64,000 nt of DNA from Desulfonatronum thioautotrophicum (GCF_000934745.1 NZ_JYNO01000015.1:44231-108230); one strand, 5' to 3'; positions 27,098-36,810 are shown, counted from the stretch's first letter. Numbers and translations are program-made. Notes: generated by a model not told the origin, from the sequence alone.

Positions 27098-28501
27098 TTA
27101 CTCTTCGCCTTCCTCGTCCTGGGGCTTGAGGTGATCCGGGACGATCATCATCTTGATCACCAACGGCTTGAGGAAGGACCAGCGGATGCCCATGGGATAT
27201 TCCTCCTCAAGATCGCGAATGGCGTCCCAGCAATTATGGCAGGGAGCGACCACGAGTTTGGCACCGGTATCCATGATCTGCTGCCGCTTTTTAAGCAGGG
27301 CGATGTTGCGTTGGGGGCGATATTTGCCGATTCCGTTGAATCCACCGCCACCGCCGCAACAGTAGTTGTATTCCTTGTTCGGAGCCATTTCCACAAAGTA
27401 GCCCGGTTCCACGAGATAGCTCATGATTTCCCGGGTGATGTTCTTCAGGCCCTGGTTGCGGACATAATTGCAGGAATCCTGCAATGTAACCAGTTCCTTG
27501 ATCCGCTTGGCCGGGTCGATCTTGATCCGCCCGGTGCGCAGCATCTCAGCCAGCCATTCCACATAATGGAGAAAGGGCCTGGGCGGTTGGCCGTCTTCCC
27601 GACCGGCCCAGTAGGGCCCCTCGATCACCGTGGCCCGGTGCGCGTGACCGCACTCCGTACCCACGACCCGCTTGGGCCGTAACCGTTCGATGGCGTCATA
27701 GACATGCAGGACGTTTTGCTTGCAGCCTTCCCAGTCGCCGGCGAACAGAGTCAACGAGGTCTGTTCCCAACCTTCGGAGGGCACGGTCCAGTTTTCGCCG
27801 GCCACATGGAAGAGGATCGCCGCCTCGGCAATGTCTTCGGGATAGTGTTTGGCCTCACGGGCATTGAGGGTGTACATGATGTCCGCGTCTTCCTTGTCCA
27901 CGGGAATTTCCAGACCAGGCCATTCCTCGGAGTTCTCGTCGGCCATCCATTCGCAGGTGTCCACCCAGTCCTCGGTGGTCACGTCCATCTGGGCCTTGTA
28001 CACCCGGTGCATTCCGGAACCGATCTTCAATTCCCAGGGGACAAATCCCTGAGAGAAAAGGAGGCCCCGCAGGTAGGAGAACATAACGCCCATGTCGATG
28101 CCGTGGGGGCAAAACTGACCACAACGGTTGCAGCAGGTGCACCAGCTCCAGGCGATGTCCATGCACTTGCGCATAAAGGCGTTGTCCACCTTGCCCTTGC
28201 GCTTGACGATCTCACCCAGGGTGGCGTGGATTTTGGCGGAAGGGACCTGGCGGGGGTCCCTTCCGTTGCATTCGTAGAGAAAGCAGCTGTCCGCGCACAG
28301 CCCGCATTTGGCGCAAACATTCAGCCAGGTTTTCAATCGGGATTTCATGGTATTCTGGATGGCGGTCCACAGTTTGTCCGTGTCCACCTCCAGTTGCTCC
28401 ATTTCCGCGTAGTATTGCCGGCCGCCCTTGTCCGAGAGCGTCAGCTTGAGCTGCTCGTCGGTGGTGATGGGCTGCCTGTTGCATAAAGTACCTTCGGGCA
28501 T
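27098..28501 (-). CDS. hmcF: Hmc complex CCG iron-sulfur subunit HmcF
   Basis: 467-aa cytoplasmic iron-sulfur protein of the HdrD/DsrK family. Two 4Fe-4S motifs occur near residues 62-73 ([11 protein letters not shown]) and 120-130 ([12 protein letters not shown]). CCG-type motifs are [24 protein letters not shown] near 383 and APCHNCWD near 421. It is the last subunit of hmcABCDEF and should receive electrons from the HmcCDE membrane part. It is clearly paralogous to TmcB at 6897 in length and motif order. Confidence 0.93.
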   Translation of the reverse strand: MPEGTLCNRQPITTDEQLKLTLSDKGGRQYYAEMEQLEVDTDKLWTAIQNTMKSRLKTWLNVCAKCGLCADSCFLYECNGRDPRQVPSAKIHATLGEIVKRKGKVDNAFMRKCMDIAWSWCTCCNRCGQFCPHGIDMGVMFSYLRGLLFSQGFVPWELKIGSGMHRVYKAQMDVTTEDWVDTCEWMADENSEEWPGLEIPVDKEDADIMYTLNAREAKHYPEDIAEAAILFHVAGENWTVPSEGWEQTSLTLFAGDWEGCKQNVLHVYDAIERLRPKRVVGTECGHAHRATVIEGPYWAGREDGQPPRPFLHYVEWLAEMLRTGRIKIDPAKRIKELVTLQDSCNYVRNQGLKNITREIMSYLVEPGYFVEMAPNKEYNYCCGGGGGFNGIGKYRPQRNIALLKKRQQIMDTGAKLVVAPCHNCWDAIRDLEEEYPMGIRWSFLKPLVIKMMIVPDHLKPQDEEGEE

Positions 28502-28552
28502 TGTCGTTTCCCTCTCGTTGAGCTTGAGTTATCCAAAGGTCAGTCGAAATGT

Positions 28553-29230
28553 CTACCAGGACATTTGACTTCCCTTCATCCCGCCGCGCTTGATGCCGTA
28601 GTCCATACCCAGCTGGGCGCGGGACAGGAAAAAGAAGACCGCGTGGTTCAACTTGGTGAACACCAGGCTGAGCAACCAGACGTGGCCGGTGATAATGTGT
28701 ACAATCAACCAGAAATTATAATCACCGACGTTGTACCTGGCAATCAGCCCGGTCAGAAAAGGGGACACGGCGATGACGATCAGGAGATAGTCGTAAGCCG
28801 AGGTCAGAATGCGCACCTCGGGAAAGGCGATGCGGCGCAGAATGAGAAAGATACCGCCGATCACCACCACCCAGGACAGAAAGTCGGCCAGGCCGGTGGA
28901 AATACCCGGAAGCCGGATGCCCCAGCTGTCTCTGAGCATGATGTTATGCGCTTCCAGAAAAATCGGTGTGAACAAGAGGCCGATATGGAAGCTGAAAAAA
29001 AGCAGGGTGAACAGGGGTTTTGCCCGCCATCCGTGGGAACCCCACGGCAGGAGCCAGAAGAAGATGGACCTTGCCGCACCTTTCAAGCCGAACTGCATGT
29101 TCGGCCGGTAGCCTACCCGGTCCAATCGCCAGTCCAGGCCGCGGATGTACGTCACCACGTGATACGTCAACCCAACGACCACGACAAGGAACGTGATCCA
29201 GACCATTGGTCCAGTCAAGAAATTATACAT
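28553..29230 (-). CDS. hmcE: Hmc complex membrane cytochrome b subunit HmcE
   Basis: 225-aa NarI-like membrane protein, close to the 226 residues of D. vulgaris HmcE. It starts MYNFLTGPMVWITFLVVVVGLTYHVVTY and has about five helices with paired histidines (TYHVV, FFSFHIGLLF, AHNIM, VHIITGH) for b-type haem. ATG at 29230 follows GAGGAG; a start at 29251 lies upstream of that site and is unlikely. It couples HmcA electrons to HmcF and the quinone pool. Confidence 0.92.
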   Translation of the reverse strand: MYNFLTGPMVWITFLVVVVGLTYHVVTYIRGLDWRLDRVGYRPNMQFGLKGAARSIFFWLLPWGSHGWRAKPLFTLLFFSFHIGLLFTPIFLEAHNIMLRDSWGIRLPGISTGLADFLSWVVVIGGIFLILRRIAFPEVRILTSAYDYLLIVIAVSPFLTGLIARYNVGDYNFWLIVHIITGHVWLLSLVFTKLNHAVFFFLSRAQLGMDYGIKRGGMKGSQMSW

Positions 29231-29379
29231 GTTCGTCTCCTCAAGCATCATTCATGTTGTTGCAGCGCGGACGAGATGCGTCCGTCGATGTGGTTGATCC
29301 GTGCGCTTGGTTTGGAGCAGGCAGCGTCGGTATTGTCTGGGCGGCAGTAATGTACGTGCCGCCCAGACAATCGAGCCTG

Positions 29380-29556
29380 CTAGTGGCCATGGCCCTGACC
29401 ATTTTCCTCGTCGGTCTGGTGAGGATTCTCGATTTGCCGTTTTTCACCCATGAGAAACTGCCACCAGAGTACGGCGCCCACCAGGATGCCGCCCATGAGC
29501 AGGTAGGTCATGGTCTTTGTATGCATAAAAAACTCATGCAATGAACTGAATTCCAT
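29380..29556 (-). CDS. hmcD: Hmc complex small membrane subunit HmcD
   Basis: 58-aa protein: MEFSSLHEFFMHTKTM, one membrane helix (YLLMGGILVGAVLWWQFLMG), then a short charged tail rich in E, Q and H. AGGGAGG lies eight bases before the ATG. Its size, single helix and place between hmcC and hmcE identify it as HmcD, which is about 5-6 kDa in D. vulgaris. It is easily missed by gene callers because of its length. Confidence 0.88.
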   Translation of the reverse strand: MEFSSLHEFFMHTKTMTYLLMGGILVGAVLWWQFLMGEKRQIENPHQTDEENGQGHGH

Positions 29557-29576
29557 TGATGTAGCCTCCCTTCTGC

Positions 29577-30749
29577 TCAGTGTTGGCCTTTGTAGTCAGG
29601 ATGTTCGAAAAAAACGGGCATTCTGGTGGAGATGAACCGGAATGCAACGATGCCCACGGTGACGATGAACACGGAAATGATGATTTCCATGATATGGGGG
29701 AAGTACCTGTCTTCAGAAGGCAGGTGGTAGTTGAAAGCAACCAGGGACACGTTGAACCGGTTCAGGACAATGCCCAGCACAGTCAGGATCGCAGTCCACT
29801 TGATCAAGGGGAAGTTGTTGTCCCGAGCGCCCACGGCAAAGAGGAAGGCCGGCAGGGCAACGAAACCGAGCAGTTCCACCAGGAACCACACGCCGAATCC
29901 AGTCGCCAGGTAGTGCCAGTTGTTGTCATAGGTCAGGCCGATCATCTTCAGGGCAAAGTAGCCGAACAACACCCAGGAGCATCCCTTGGCAAAGCCGAGG
30001 ATCACGTCGTTGTGGTTCCTGTTGTATTCGCTGTCCATCATCCGGTGCAGGTACTTATGGGATAATGTGCCCTCAAAGATGACCATGGACAACCCGGCCG
30101 CGATGCTGGAGACAAAGAAGAAGACCGGGAGGTAGGCTGAATACCATAAGGGGTGCAGTTTGGACGGAGCGATGGTGTACAGTGCTCCCAGGGAGGACTG
30201 GTGCAACGTGGAGAGGACCACGCCGAAGATGACCAGCACCAGGGTCATCTTGACCAGCACGTCCCGCAGTTTTTTCCACCCCTTCCATTCGAACAGCGTG
30301 GGCAGGAATTCCAGGAAGAGGACGGTCAGGTACAAGAAGACGCACAAACCTACTTCGAACAGCAGAGATGTTGTGCCCTGCTGGACAAAGATCGGATAAG
30401 GCAGCCGCCAGGGGCGGCCAACGTCGTAGTGCAGAGCCAGGACCACCAGGGCATAACCCAGGAATGCGGTCAGAACCGCGGGACGAACAGCAGATTGGTA
30501 TTTCTTGAAGCCGAACACGTAGCAGGCCGCGGCGGTGGTGTAGCCGCCGGCTGCCAGGGCGACGCCGCAGAGCAGGTCAAAGCTGATCCAGATGCCCCAG
30601 GGGTAGTTGTCGTCCAGGTTGGTTACGGCCCCGAGACCCCCGGTGAAGCGGATCACGGTGACGATCAGGCCGGCGATGATGATCAGGCCGGTAACGATGT
30701 TGAATGGCGTCAAGTACGACTTGAAGTCGGTGCTGGTCTCGGTGCTCAT
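29577..30749 (-). CDS. hmcC: Hmc complex NrfD-type integral membrane subunit HmcC
   Basis: 390-aa polytopic membrane protein of the NrfD/PsrC family, with about ten helices (for example FNIVTGLIIIAGLIVTVIRF, GVALAAGGYTTAAACYVFGF, LGALYTIAPSKLHPLWYS). It interacts with the quinone pool and anchors the HmcB iron-sulfur subunit. Its ATG overlaps the hmcB stop as ATGA, which couples translation of the two partners. Length matches D. vulgaris HmcC. Confidence 0.94.
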   Translation of the reverse strand: MSTETSTDFKSYLTPFNIVTGLIIIAGLIVTVIRFTGGLGAVTNLDDNYPWGIWISFDLLCGVALAAGGYTTAAACYVFGFKKYQSAVRPAVLTAFLGYALVVLALHYDVGRPWRLPYPIFVQQGTTSLLFEVGLCVFLYLTVLFLEFLPTLFEWKGWKKLRDVLVKMTLVLVIFGVVLSTLHQSSLGALYTIAPSKLHPLWYSAYLPVFFFVSSIAAGLSMVIFEGTLSHKYLHRMMDSEYNRNHNDVILGFAKGCSWVLFGYFALKMIGLTYDNNWHYLATGFGVWFLVELLGFVALPAFLFAVGARDNNFPLIKWTAILTVLGIVLNRFNVSLVAFNYHLPSEDRYFPHIMEIIISVFIVTVGIVAFRFISTRMPVFFEHPDYKGQH

Positions 30750-31828
30750 TTGCCTTCCTCCTCGTCCGGTTTGCTCGCGTCAGCCGCTTTGAGTTCTTCC
30801 TCTTTCTTGGCCAAAGCTTCCTTGACAGCCTTCTTGACCTCATTGTCCACGCGGCGATTGGCGGCTTCCTCGGCCTTGCTCAGAGAGGTGGCCAGCTTTT
30901 CCTCGGCTTCCTCCTTGGTTTTGGCCACAGCGGCAGCCACGGCCTGTTTCTGCTCCTGAGCCGCAATCTTTTCCTTGCGCTTGTTGATGGCATAGATGCC
31001 ACCCAACAGGACCGGCCAAACGGCCACGACCACGGGCACGGCGGCCAGGGCTCCGGCAGTGAGTTCCGGAGCGGATTTGGTGCCCAGATCCTCGCGCAGG
31101 CCGACCTGACGAAAGGGGGTGCCGGAGATGTACATCCAGCTTGTGCCGCCCATTTCATGCTCCCCGTAGATTCGCTCGACGTACCGACCGGGGAACTGCT
31201 TGAAGCGACGGTTGGCCAGGTTGATCAGTTCGTTGCGCGGCCCGTAAATCATGGCTTCCACGGGGCAGATTTCCACACACCCCGGAAGACGGAGTTCTCC
31301 GGCACGCATCTGCGGACCGCACAGGGTGCATTTCATCACCCGGGGGGTGAGCACCTTATGGTATTCGTACGTGGGAATTTCAAAGGGGCAGGCGATCATG
31401 CAGTACCGGCAGCCGACACAGACGGAATCGTCGTAGTCCACGGCGCTGTCGGTGTTTTTCCGGAACGCGGCGACAAAGCACGAGGAGGCGCATGCCGGTT
31501 CCAGGCAATGGTTGCATTGGTTTTTCCGGTACACCGGACCGTTCGCGGTTTCGAACTTGTTGACCACGGTGAAGGTCGACGCGTCGGTGCGGCGGCGGGA
31601 ATCCAGGATCTCCAGGTTGTCAAACGGCACTTCGGGTTCAGGAAGATTATTGACCTGATTGCAGGCCAGTTCACATTTGCGGCAACCGATACACCGGGTC
31701 CCGTCAAAGAGCACGCCCGGAGTTTCAAGAAAGCCTCGAAAATCTTTGACTCCGGCCCGGGCAGAGGCGGGAACCGCCAGTCCGGCCCCGGCCGCGCCCA
31801 TCAGTCCTAGGAATGATCTGCGTTTCAT
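30746..31828 (-). CDS. hmcB: Hmc complex periplasmic ferredoxin-like subunit HmcB (Tat substrate)
   Basis: 360 aa. It starts MKRRSFLGLMGAAGAGLAVPASARA, a twin-arginine signal with RRSFLG. Four 4Fe-4S sites of the DmsB/HybA type follow: CIGCRKCELACN, CNHCLEPACASSC, CVGCRYCMIACP and CTLCGP with CVEICPV. A C-terminal helix (AVPVVVAVWPVLLGGIYAI) anchors it, followed by an 80-residue Ala/Glu/Lys-rich coiled-coil tail. It carries electrons from HmcA to HmcC. AAGGAGAA precedes the ATG at 31828. The long charged tail after the anchor should be cytoplasmic and could bind HmcF or another partner. Confidence 0.93.
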   Translation of the reverse strand: MKRRSFLGLMGAAGAGLAVPASARAGVKDFRGFLETPGVLFDGTRCIGCRKCELACNQVNNLPEPEVPFDNLEILDSRRRTDASTFTVVNKFETANGPVYRKNQCNHCLEPACASSCFVAAFRKNTDSAVDYDDSVCVGCRYCMIACPFEIPTYEYHKVLTPRVMKCTLCGPQMRAGELRLPGCVEICPVEAMIYGPRNELINLANRRFKQFPGRYVERIYGEHEMGGTSWMYISGTPFRQVGLREDLGTKSAPELTAGALAAVPVVVAVWPVLLGGIYAINKRKEKIAAQEQKQAVAAAVAKTKEEAEEKLATSLSKAEEAANRRVDNEVKKAVKEALAKKEEELKAADASKPDEEEGK

Positions 31829-31851
31829 ATGTTCGTTCTCCTTGCGAGCTG

Positions 31852-33606
31852 TCAGTTCTCTATCTGTTTGTGGCAGGAGTAGCAGTCTGTTGCCGCCGGC
31901 TCTTCCAGGCCCATCTCCGCGTGGCAGGACATGCACTGGATGTGGTAGGCGGCCAAGAGTCCTGGCCGGCCAAGGCGCCCTTCCTGGGAGCGTTCATCGT
32001 GGCATGTCTGGCAGCTGGGCGGCTCCTTGGAGAGCGGGCTGTTGTGGTGGCAACCCTGACACATGGTCACCGGCGTGGCGTGGAAGGCGGTGGCCAGTGA
32101 ATTGTCCTGCATGCCCTCCATCATGCTCATGACGATCTTGCGGTGCGGCAGTTCCGCTGGCTGGTACTCATTGGCCAGAACATCGATGATCACGATGTCG
32201 GGGATGTCTTCCTCGGCGATCAGCAAGGGTTCCTGCCGCAGGTTGATGATGAGCTCGTGGGCCAGGGCCATACGTCCTTCTTTATCCTCAGGGATCTCGA
32301 TGGGTTCGCTGGCGGGCTGTCTGCCGTCAACCTGGGCCGGGATGAGCATTTCCGTGAAGTCCGTGTAGCTCACCTGCCGCTCAGCCGGGCTTTGGGTCAG
32401 AATATTCGGGTTGACGTGGCACACGGCGCAACTGGAGGCCGGGGGCTCCGTGCCGCGAGGCATGGCGGCATGGCAGCCGGCGCAGGAGGGATCCTGCTTC
32501 ATTTCGTTGTGACAGCCGACGCAACTATGTTTGCTGTCCGGAGCGTGCATGGCCCGTTCCAGACTGATGAAGCCGCCCTGCTCGGAGCCTTTCAATGTAT
32601 GGCAATCCGTGCAGGATTGTTTCAGGGTTTCATGGTGGCAGTCCCGGCACGTATCCGTGGCATGTTCATGCAACTCGTGGTTGAAGGGGACAGGATACAT
32701 CAAGGTCGGCCGGGTGGCGTCCTCAGGAAGGTCGGGCAGCTTGGCCGCAACCAGGACGGCATCAGGTTGATTGCGTGGCAAACGCGGCAAAACCCCACCC
32801 ATCTCTTCCAGCTTTTCAGCCATCCTGACCTGGGCTTCCAGACGTTGGGGCGCGCCATGGCAGGAGGCGCAGTCCAGAGGACCGTTGCGCTCGGCTTCGG
32901 CTTCCTTGTTGTCCAGGTGGCAGGTTACGCATTGACCGTGGAAGGCCTCGGCCAGGTTGGACTTGACAGGATCCTTGGGCGAGGCGCCGTGGCAGGAGCG
33001 GCAGCCTTCTTCCTCGAATTGGACATAGACGAGTTCTTCGGTCTCTTCGTCGTATTCGTGGTGACACTGGCCGCAATTGGTTTCCTTGCCCTCGTCCTTG
33101 GGGATCAGGTCAGAATCCCAGTGAATATAGTGCAGCATGTTGTCCATGCCGCCGGAAACCCAGGCCTGGGTGTAGTCTCTCGGCTCCGAGTGGCAGGCGC
33201 GGCACTCTCCAATCTGGGGCCCTGGATTGGCCATGCGGGCTTTGGCGTTTTCCGCGTGACAGGCTGTACAGTTGTCGTGGTAGAGGTCTTGCAGTTGGCT
33301 CGCGCTTGGATCTTCCAGGCGCATGTACTTGTAGGAAATGACGCCGCGGTCATCCTTGATGTGGCATGCCGCGCAATCCTTGCCCTGTTCAGCGAGGGCT
33401 TCGGTGTGCGCGTCATGGAAAAATTGGACCGCGGAGGCCTGTTTTGTTGTTTGCTTGCCTATGGCCTGGATCATGATCAGGTCGGCTCTGCCGGAATCCT
33501 TTCCGGAAGAGCTGATCATGCTCATCACGTCAGCCTGAAGAAAAAGCACGCAAACCAATACGAACAGGCATCCGGATAAGCCGAGTACTAGTTTCCTGTA
33601 TGCCAT
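31852..33606 (-). CDS. hmcA: Sixteen-haem high-molecular-weight cytochrome c HmcA
   Basis: 584-aa periplasmic cytochrome with an N-terminal signal (LVLGLSGCLFVLVCVLFLQADV). I count sixteen CXXCH motifs: CAACH, CTACH, CRACH, CGQCH, CRSCH, CVTCH, CASCH, CRDCH, CTDCH, CVGCH, CAGCH, CAVCH, CQGCH, CQTCH, CMSCH and CYSCH. This number and length define HmcA. It exchanges electrons with cytochrome c3 and periplasmic hydrogenases and feeds the HmcB-F transmembrane conduit. It is the first gene of hmcABCDEF, transcribed leftward. Confidence 0.96.
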   Translation of the reverse strand: MAYRKLVLGLSGCLFVLVCVLFLQADVMSMISSSGKDSGRADLIMIQAIGKQTTKQASAVQFFHDAHTEALAEQGKDCAACHIKDDRGVISYKYMRLEDPSASQLQDLYHDNCTACHAENAKARMANPGPQIGECRACHSEPRDYTQAWVSGGMDNMLHYIHWDSDLIPKDEGKETNCGQCHHEYDEETEELVYVQFEEEGCRSCHGASPKDPVKSNLAEAFHGQCVTCHLDNKEAEAERNGPLDCASCHGAPQRLEAQVRMAEKLEEMGGVLPRLPRNQPDAVLVAAKLPDLPEDATRPTLMYPVPFNHELHEHATDTCRDCHHETLKQSCTDCHTLKGSEQGGFISLERAMHAPDSKHSCVGCHNEMKQDPSCAGCHAAMPRGTEPPASSCAVCHVNPNILTQSPAERQVSYTDFTEMLIPAQVDGRQPASEPIEIPEDKEGRMALAHELIINLRQEPLLIAEEDIPDIVIIDVLANEYQPAELPHRKIVMSMMEGMQDNSLATAFHATPVTMCQGCHHNSPLSKEPPSCQTCHDERSQEGRLGRPGLLAAYHIQCMSCHAEMGLEEPAATDCYSCHKQIEN

Positions 33607-34106
33607 GAAAATCGCTCCCTTTTTCTCATTATCTCGAGCGGTGTTGCTTGCAGTGGTTCAAATCGCCCTTGCCATTTGCCGGATGTTCCCAGGTTGTTAT
33701 GTTCACTGTTTCACATTCATGCTCCTTGTAAATGCTTTTCGTTGCGTTCCTTAGTGGATGCGATACGAAAAAAGAACCAACCCTCGAGAATGGTATCGCA
33801 ATACCCTACTCTGTATGAGGGATATTCCATGAGAGCGGGACATAACCGAGGAATGTGGCGGCCACGGTCACGAAAAAGCCGCTCCAAAAGGCGGGTTTTT
33901 TTGTACGCTTTGCTAGATGAGCCAGGGCATCTTGTCAAGGTGATTACTCGTTTTGTGAAAAAAAGAGCATTAAAAGTGCGTAAGTATCTATTTGATTTTT
34001 TGTATCAATTTGATTCCTGGTCCGGCAAGGGGTGGACCGCAGGGGCATCGACCGTGGGGGGGATCGTCGGGGGGGGAGAGCCAAAAGGCGAGGGGGAGAC
34101 TGTCAG
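33607..34106. other. Intergenic region upstream of hmcA
   Basis: About 500 bases between hmcA and rseC, both on the minus strand. It is AT-rich at 33920-34010 and must contain the hmc promoter. No sigma-54 box with correct ten-base spacing facing hmcA was found, and no gene-like frame. Confidence 0.5.
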
Positions 34107-34643
34107 TCAGGTTGAGGGTCGATCACAAGGGCCTTCCGTGGCAGGTTTGGAAAGGATGGCGATGGCTTTGGGCATGGATTCGGGATCGGAAAAACGGAAC
34201 AGGACAATCAGCTTGGCAACGAGAAATCCGGCAGCCAAGCCCACTCCGGCTCCGATGAGGGTGTTCAGGTCATTGGATGAAAATGGAGCAATCCGGTTGG
34301 CACCAAGGGCGCCGCCCAGCAGGCCGATCAATGGAACACCGAAGAGCACGGCCGGTGCTGCCAGGGATGCGTTTCGCGACTTGCTGATGCGCACACGCTG
34401 GCCGCTCTGGGCGTCAACGGCATTGACCACGGTCAGGTATCGGGCCCGTGTCGGGCCGGAACTTGAACGAGAAGAGCTGCAGGTGCATGTCGCGCACTGC
34501 CGGGGAGCGTGAATCTGAACCCTGGCCATTTGACCGCGACGCGAGAGAACGGTTCCGATATGATCAGAGCAGGAATGGTCCGCCTCGGTGTTTGGCTGGT
34601 CATTTTCCGATACAGAAGGTGCTGAAAATGGATTCAAGGACAT
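34107..34643 (-). CDS. rseC: RseC/MucC-family membrane protein
   Basis: 178 aa. The N-terminal part has the RseC pattern HIGTVLSRRGQMARVQI followed by cysteines in CATCTCSS and, after TRARYLTVVNAV, two helices (APAVLFGVPLIGLLGGALGA and LIGAGVGLAAGFLVAKLIVL). RseC proteins modulate sigma-E signalling or SoxR-reducing Rnf systems; the role here is unknown. The ATG at 34643 lies 44 bases inside the 3' end of mnmE with no clear ribosome site, so translation is probably coupled to mnmE. Confidence 0.82.
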   Translation of the reverse strand: MSLNPFSAPSVSENDQPNTEADHSCSDHIGTVLSRRGQMARVQIHAPRQCATCTCSSSRSSSGPTRARYLTVVNAVDAQSGQRVRISKSRNASLAAPAVLFGVPLIGLLGGALGANRIAPFSSNDLNTLIGAGVGLAAGFLVAKLIVLFRFSDPESMPKAIAILSKPATEGPCDRPST

Positions 34644-36042
34644 CCGTGGATGTGATTTCTCCGGTTATTTCGGCGAGAATAGCGCTGACGGCTTCCAGGC
34701 GGACACCGAGCAGATCGTAGGGCAATCCGTTGATAATATCTGCGCGCAGTGCCGTCAGTTCCTGGTCGGCCCGCTCCAGATCCCGAGACTGCCGCAGGTT
34801 GGGCGACACGGTATCCGGGCGGGGCTCGGGGGCTTGCTGGGTGAGCAGGGCGTGGACGGCGCGTTGCAGGACATCCACCCCGTGGCCGGTCTTGGCGGAA
34901 ATTCGAATGACAGGGTAGCCAAGTTCGGAGTAGTACGCAACAGGCTCCGGATCCGCCGCGGGGAGATCCGCCTTGTTGGCCACAACCAGGGTTTTGGCGA
35001 CTGGAAACCGTTCCAGCAACTGTTCCGCCTGGGTGGGGGAACCGGTTGATGAGGTCGGAGAGGGGGAAGGCGTGTCGAGGCTCACGGCGAGAGCAGCCGG
35101 TGCGGCATTATCCACGACCAGCAGAATCGCGTCAGCCTTGTCCTGCAGTTGACGGGCCAGGGACAAGCCGGCTCGCTCCACATCGTCCGCATCGTGACGA
35201 ACACCCGCGGTGTCCACAAGGCGGACGCCCAGCCCCTGCAGGGCGACGCGTTCCTCGAGATAGTCCCTGGTTGTTCCCGGAGCGGGGCTGACAATGGCCC
35301 GCTCCCGGCCCAGCAGCAGGTTGAGCAGACTGGACTTGCCGGCGTTCACGGCTCCGGAAAGCACGCACAAGGCCCCGTCGTTCCAGATCCGGTTGCGGCG
35401 GAAGTTCTCCTGCACGGCCCGGATTTGCATCTGGATGCCTTCGACGGCGGCGAGAAAATCATCCGGTGCAAGGCATTCGATATCCTCTTCCGGAAAATCC
35501 ACGGCCAGACACAGCTGAGCCCGAAGTTCTTCCAGAGCGGCCCGCAGTGACTCCACCCACGTGCGCAGGGCCCCGCTGAGTTTGGTTTGCGCCAGAAGCG
35601 AGGCTGCCGGGGACGTTGCGGCGATGATCTCGGCCACGGCCTCGGCCTGGGTCAGGTCCATCCGCCCGTTCAGAAAGGCCCGTTGGGTGAATTCCCCAGG
35701 GCCGGCCGGATCGACTCCCAGGCCCAGAATCGTATCCAGGATGTTCTGGAGCACCACCGGAGAGCCATGGCAGTGGATTTCCACCACGTCCTCGCCGGTG
35801 AAGGATCCGGGGCCGGGCATGAAGACGACCAGGACCTCGTCCAGGATGCGCTGGTCCGGCCCCAGAAGGTGCCCGTGATGCATCCGGTAGGGGCGAAATT
35901 CCTGGCGGCCGGGTCGCGACGGGGCGAAGCAGGAGCGAACCACCGGATTGGCTCGGGAGCCGCTGACGCGAATGATGCCCACTGCGCCGTGTCCCGGTGC
36001 AGTGGCCACGGCGGCGATGGTTGGCGAAAATTCCTGGGTCAA
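34600..36042 (-). CDS. mnmE: tRNA uridine-5-carboxymethylaminomethyl modification GTPase MnmE
   Basis: 480-aa GTPase that with MnmG modifies wobble U34 of tRNAs. The N-terminal domain begins with TIAAVATAPGHGAVGIIRVSG and has the folate-binding FTGEDVVEIHCHGSP block. The inserted G domain has P-loop GAVNAGKSSLLN, switch GTTRDYLEE, DTAGVR and NKADL. The protein ends in the invariant CIGK with its catalytic cysteine. Its ATG overlaps the jag stop as ATGA. The G-domain loop contains an unusual Pro/Ser/Thr stretch (SLDTPSPSPTSSTGSPTQ). Confidence 0.96.
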   Translation of the reverse strand: MTQEFSPTIAAVATAPGHGAVGIIRVSGSRANPVVRSCFAPSRPGRQEFRPYRMHHGHLLGPDQRILDEVLVVFMPGPGSFTGEDVVEIHCHGSPVVLQNILDTILGLGVDPAGPGEFTQRAFLNGRMDLTQAEAVAEIIAATSPAASLLAQTKLSGALRTWVESLRAALEELRAQLCLAVDFPEEDIECLAPDDFLAAVEGIQMQIRAVQENFRRNRIWNDGALCVLSGAVNAGKSSLLNLLLGRERAIVSPAPGTTRDYLEERVALQGLGVRLVDTAGVRHDADDVERAGLSLARQLQDKADAILLVVDNAAPAALAVSLDTPSPSPTSSTGSPTQAEQLLERFPVAKTLVVANKADLPAADPEPVAYYSELGYPVIRISAKTGHGVDVLQRAVHALLTQQAPEPRPDTVSPNLRQSRDLERADQELTALRADIINGLPYDLLGVRLEAVSAILAEITGEITSTDVLESIFSTFCIGK

Positions 36043-36737
36043 GGCACTCGGTTTTCTTGCTGGGGCAGGCTTTCTTCGGCAGAGGGTTCGCCTTCGTCTG
36101 GCGGGGTCTTGGGGATGATCAACACCCGTTTCAGTGGCCCGTCACCTTTGCTCTTGGTCTGAATGTCCGAAATGGTCTGCAGGGCCAGGTGAACGATCCG
36201 TCGCTGATAGGAGGGCAATGGCTTGGTGCTTTGGGGCGTCTGCGAGGATTTGGCCTTTTCCGCCAGGGAAACCGCCAGTGCACCCAACTCCTCGTCCTGG
36301 CGTTCTCGAAAACCGTCGGCATCCAGCATGATCCGTACGGCGTTGGGCCAGCGGCGGGCAATGATGCGATTGACGATGTATTCCACCGCGCCCAGCACCT
36401 GGCCGTCGCGGACAAGAAGCCGTTCCGTGACATCGGAGGTTTCGATGGTGGCCTTGATCAGGTCCGACTGGTGCTCCACATGCACCCTTGGCGCGTCGAC
36501 GATGGCAGAGGCGATCCGCTCCGTGACCGTGCGGATCATGGTTTCCAGTTCCGCCAGCCGCACGCGGGGTTGGGCTTTGATACGGGCCTTCTTCACCCCC
36601 ACCAGGCCAAAAATGCCGGAGGAACCACCCTCCAGGATGGTTATTTCCAGTTCGTCTCGGGTTCGGGAAAAGTACGCACAGGCCTCCTCAATGGCGTCGT
36701 CGACGCTTTTACTCTGAAATTCTCGGGGTTCACTCAT
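36039..36737 (-). CDS. jag: Jag/KhpB-type RNA-binding protein
   Basis: 232 aa. The N-terminal Jag_N domain (SKSVDDAIEEACAYFSRTRDELEITILEGGSSGIFGLVGVKKARI) is followed by a KH-like segment (VEYIVNRIIARRWP) and an R3H-like C-terminus (RRIVHLALQTISDIQTKSKGDG). It is encoded between yidC and mnmE as in most bacteria. ATG at 36737 has AAGGAG about 12 bases upstream. It is probably a global RNA-binding regulator of envelope or division genes. Confidence 0.93.
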   Translation of the reverse strand: MSEPREFQSKSVDDAIEEACAYFSRTRDELEITILEGGSSGIFGLVGVKKARIKAQPRVRLAELETMIRTVTERIASAIVDAPRVHVEHQSDLIKATIETSDVTERLLVRDGQVLGAVEYIVNRIIARRWPNAVRIMLDADGFRERQDEELGALAVSLAEKAKSSQTPQSTKPLPSYQRRIVHLALQTISDIQTKSKGDGPLKRVLIIPKTPPDEGEPSAEESLPQQENRVP

Positions 36738-36810
36738 GGTGACAGTGGTCTCCTTCACCAGCGGGGGGCGTTGCAACACCCCGCGCTGGGTGAACTGACG
36801 GGCTTGCGGC

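Noticed and set aside
32143..33579. 478-codon plus-strand frame antisense to hmcA
   Set aside because: The sixteen CXXCH motifs on the other strand are decisive; the antisense frame is a by-product of codon bias. The same holds for 3180-4694, 36991-38304 and 59098-60030.
33717..33938. Minus-strand frame of 73 codons upstream of hmcA
   Set aside because: AT-rich, no ribosome site and no recognisable domain; more likely hmc leader or promoter DNA.
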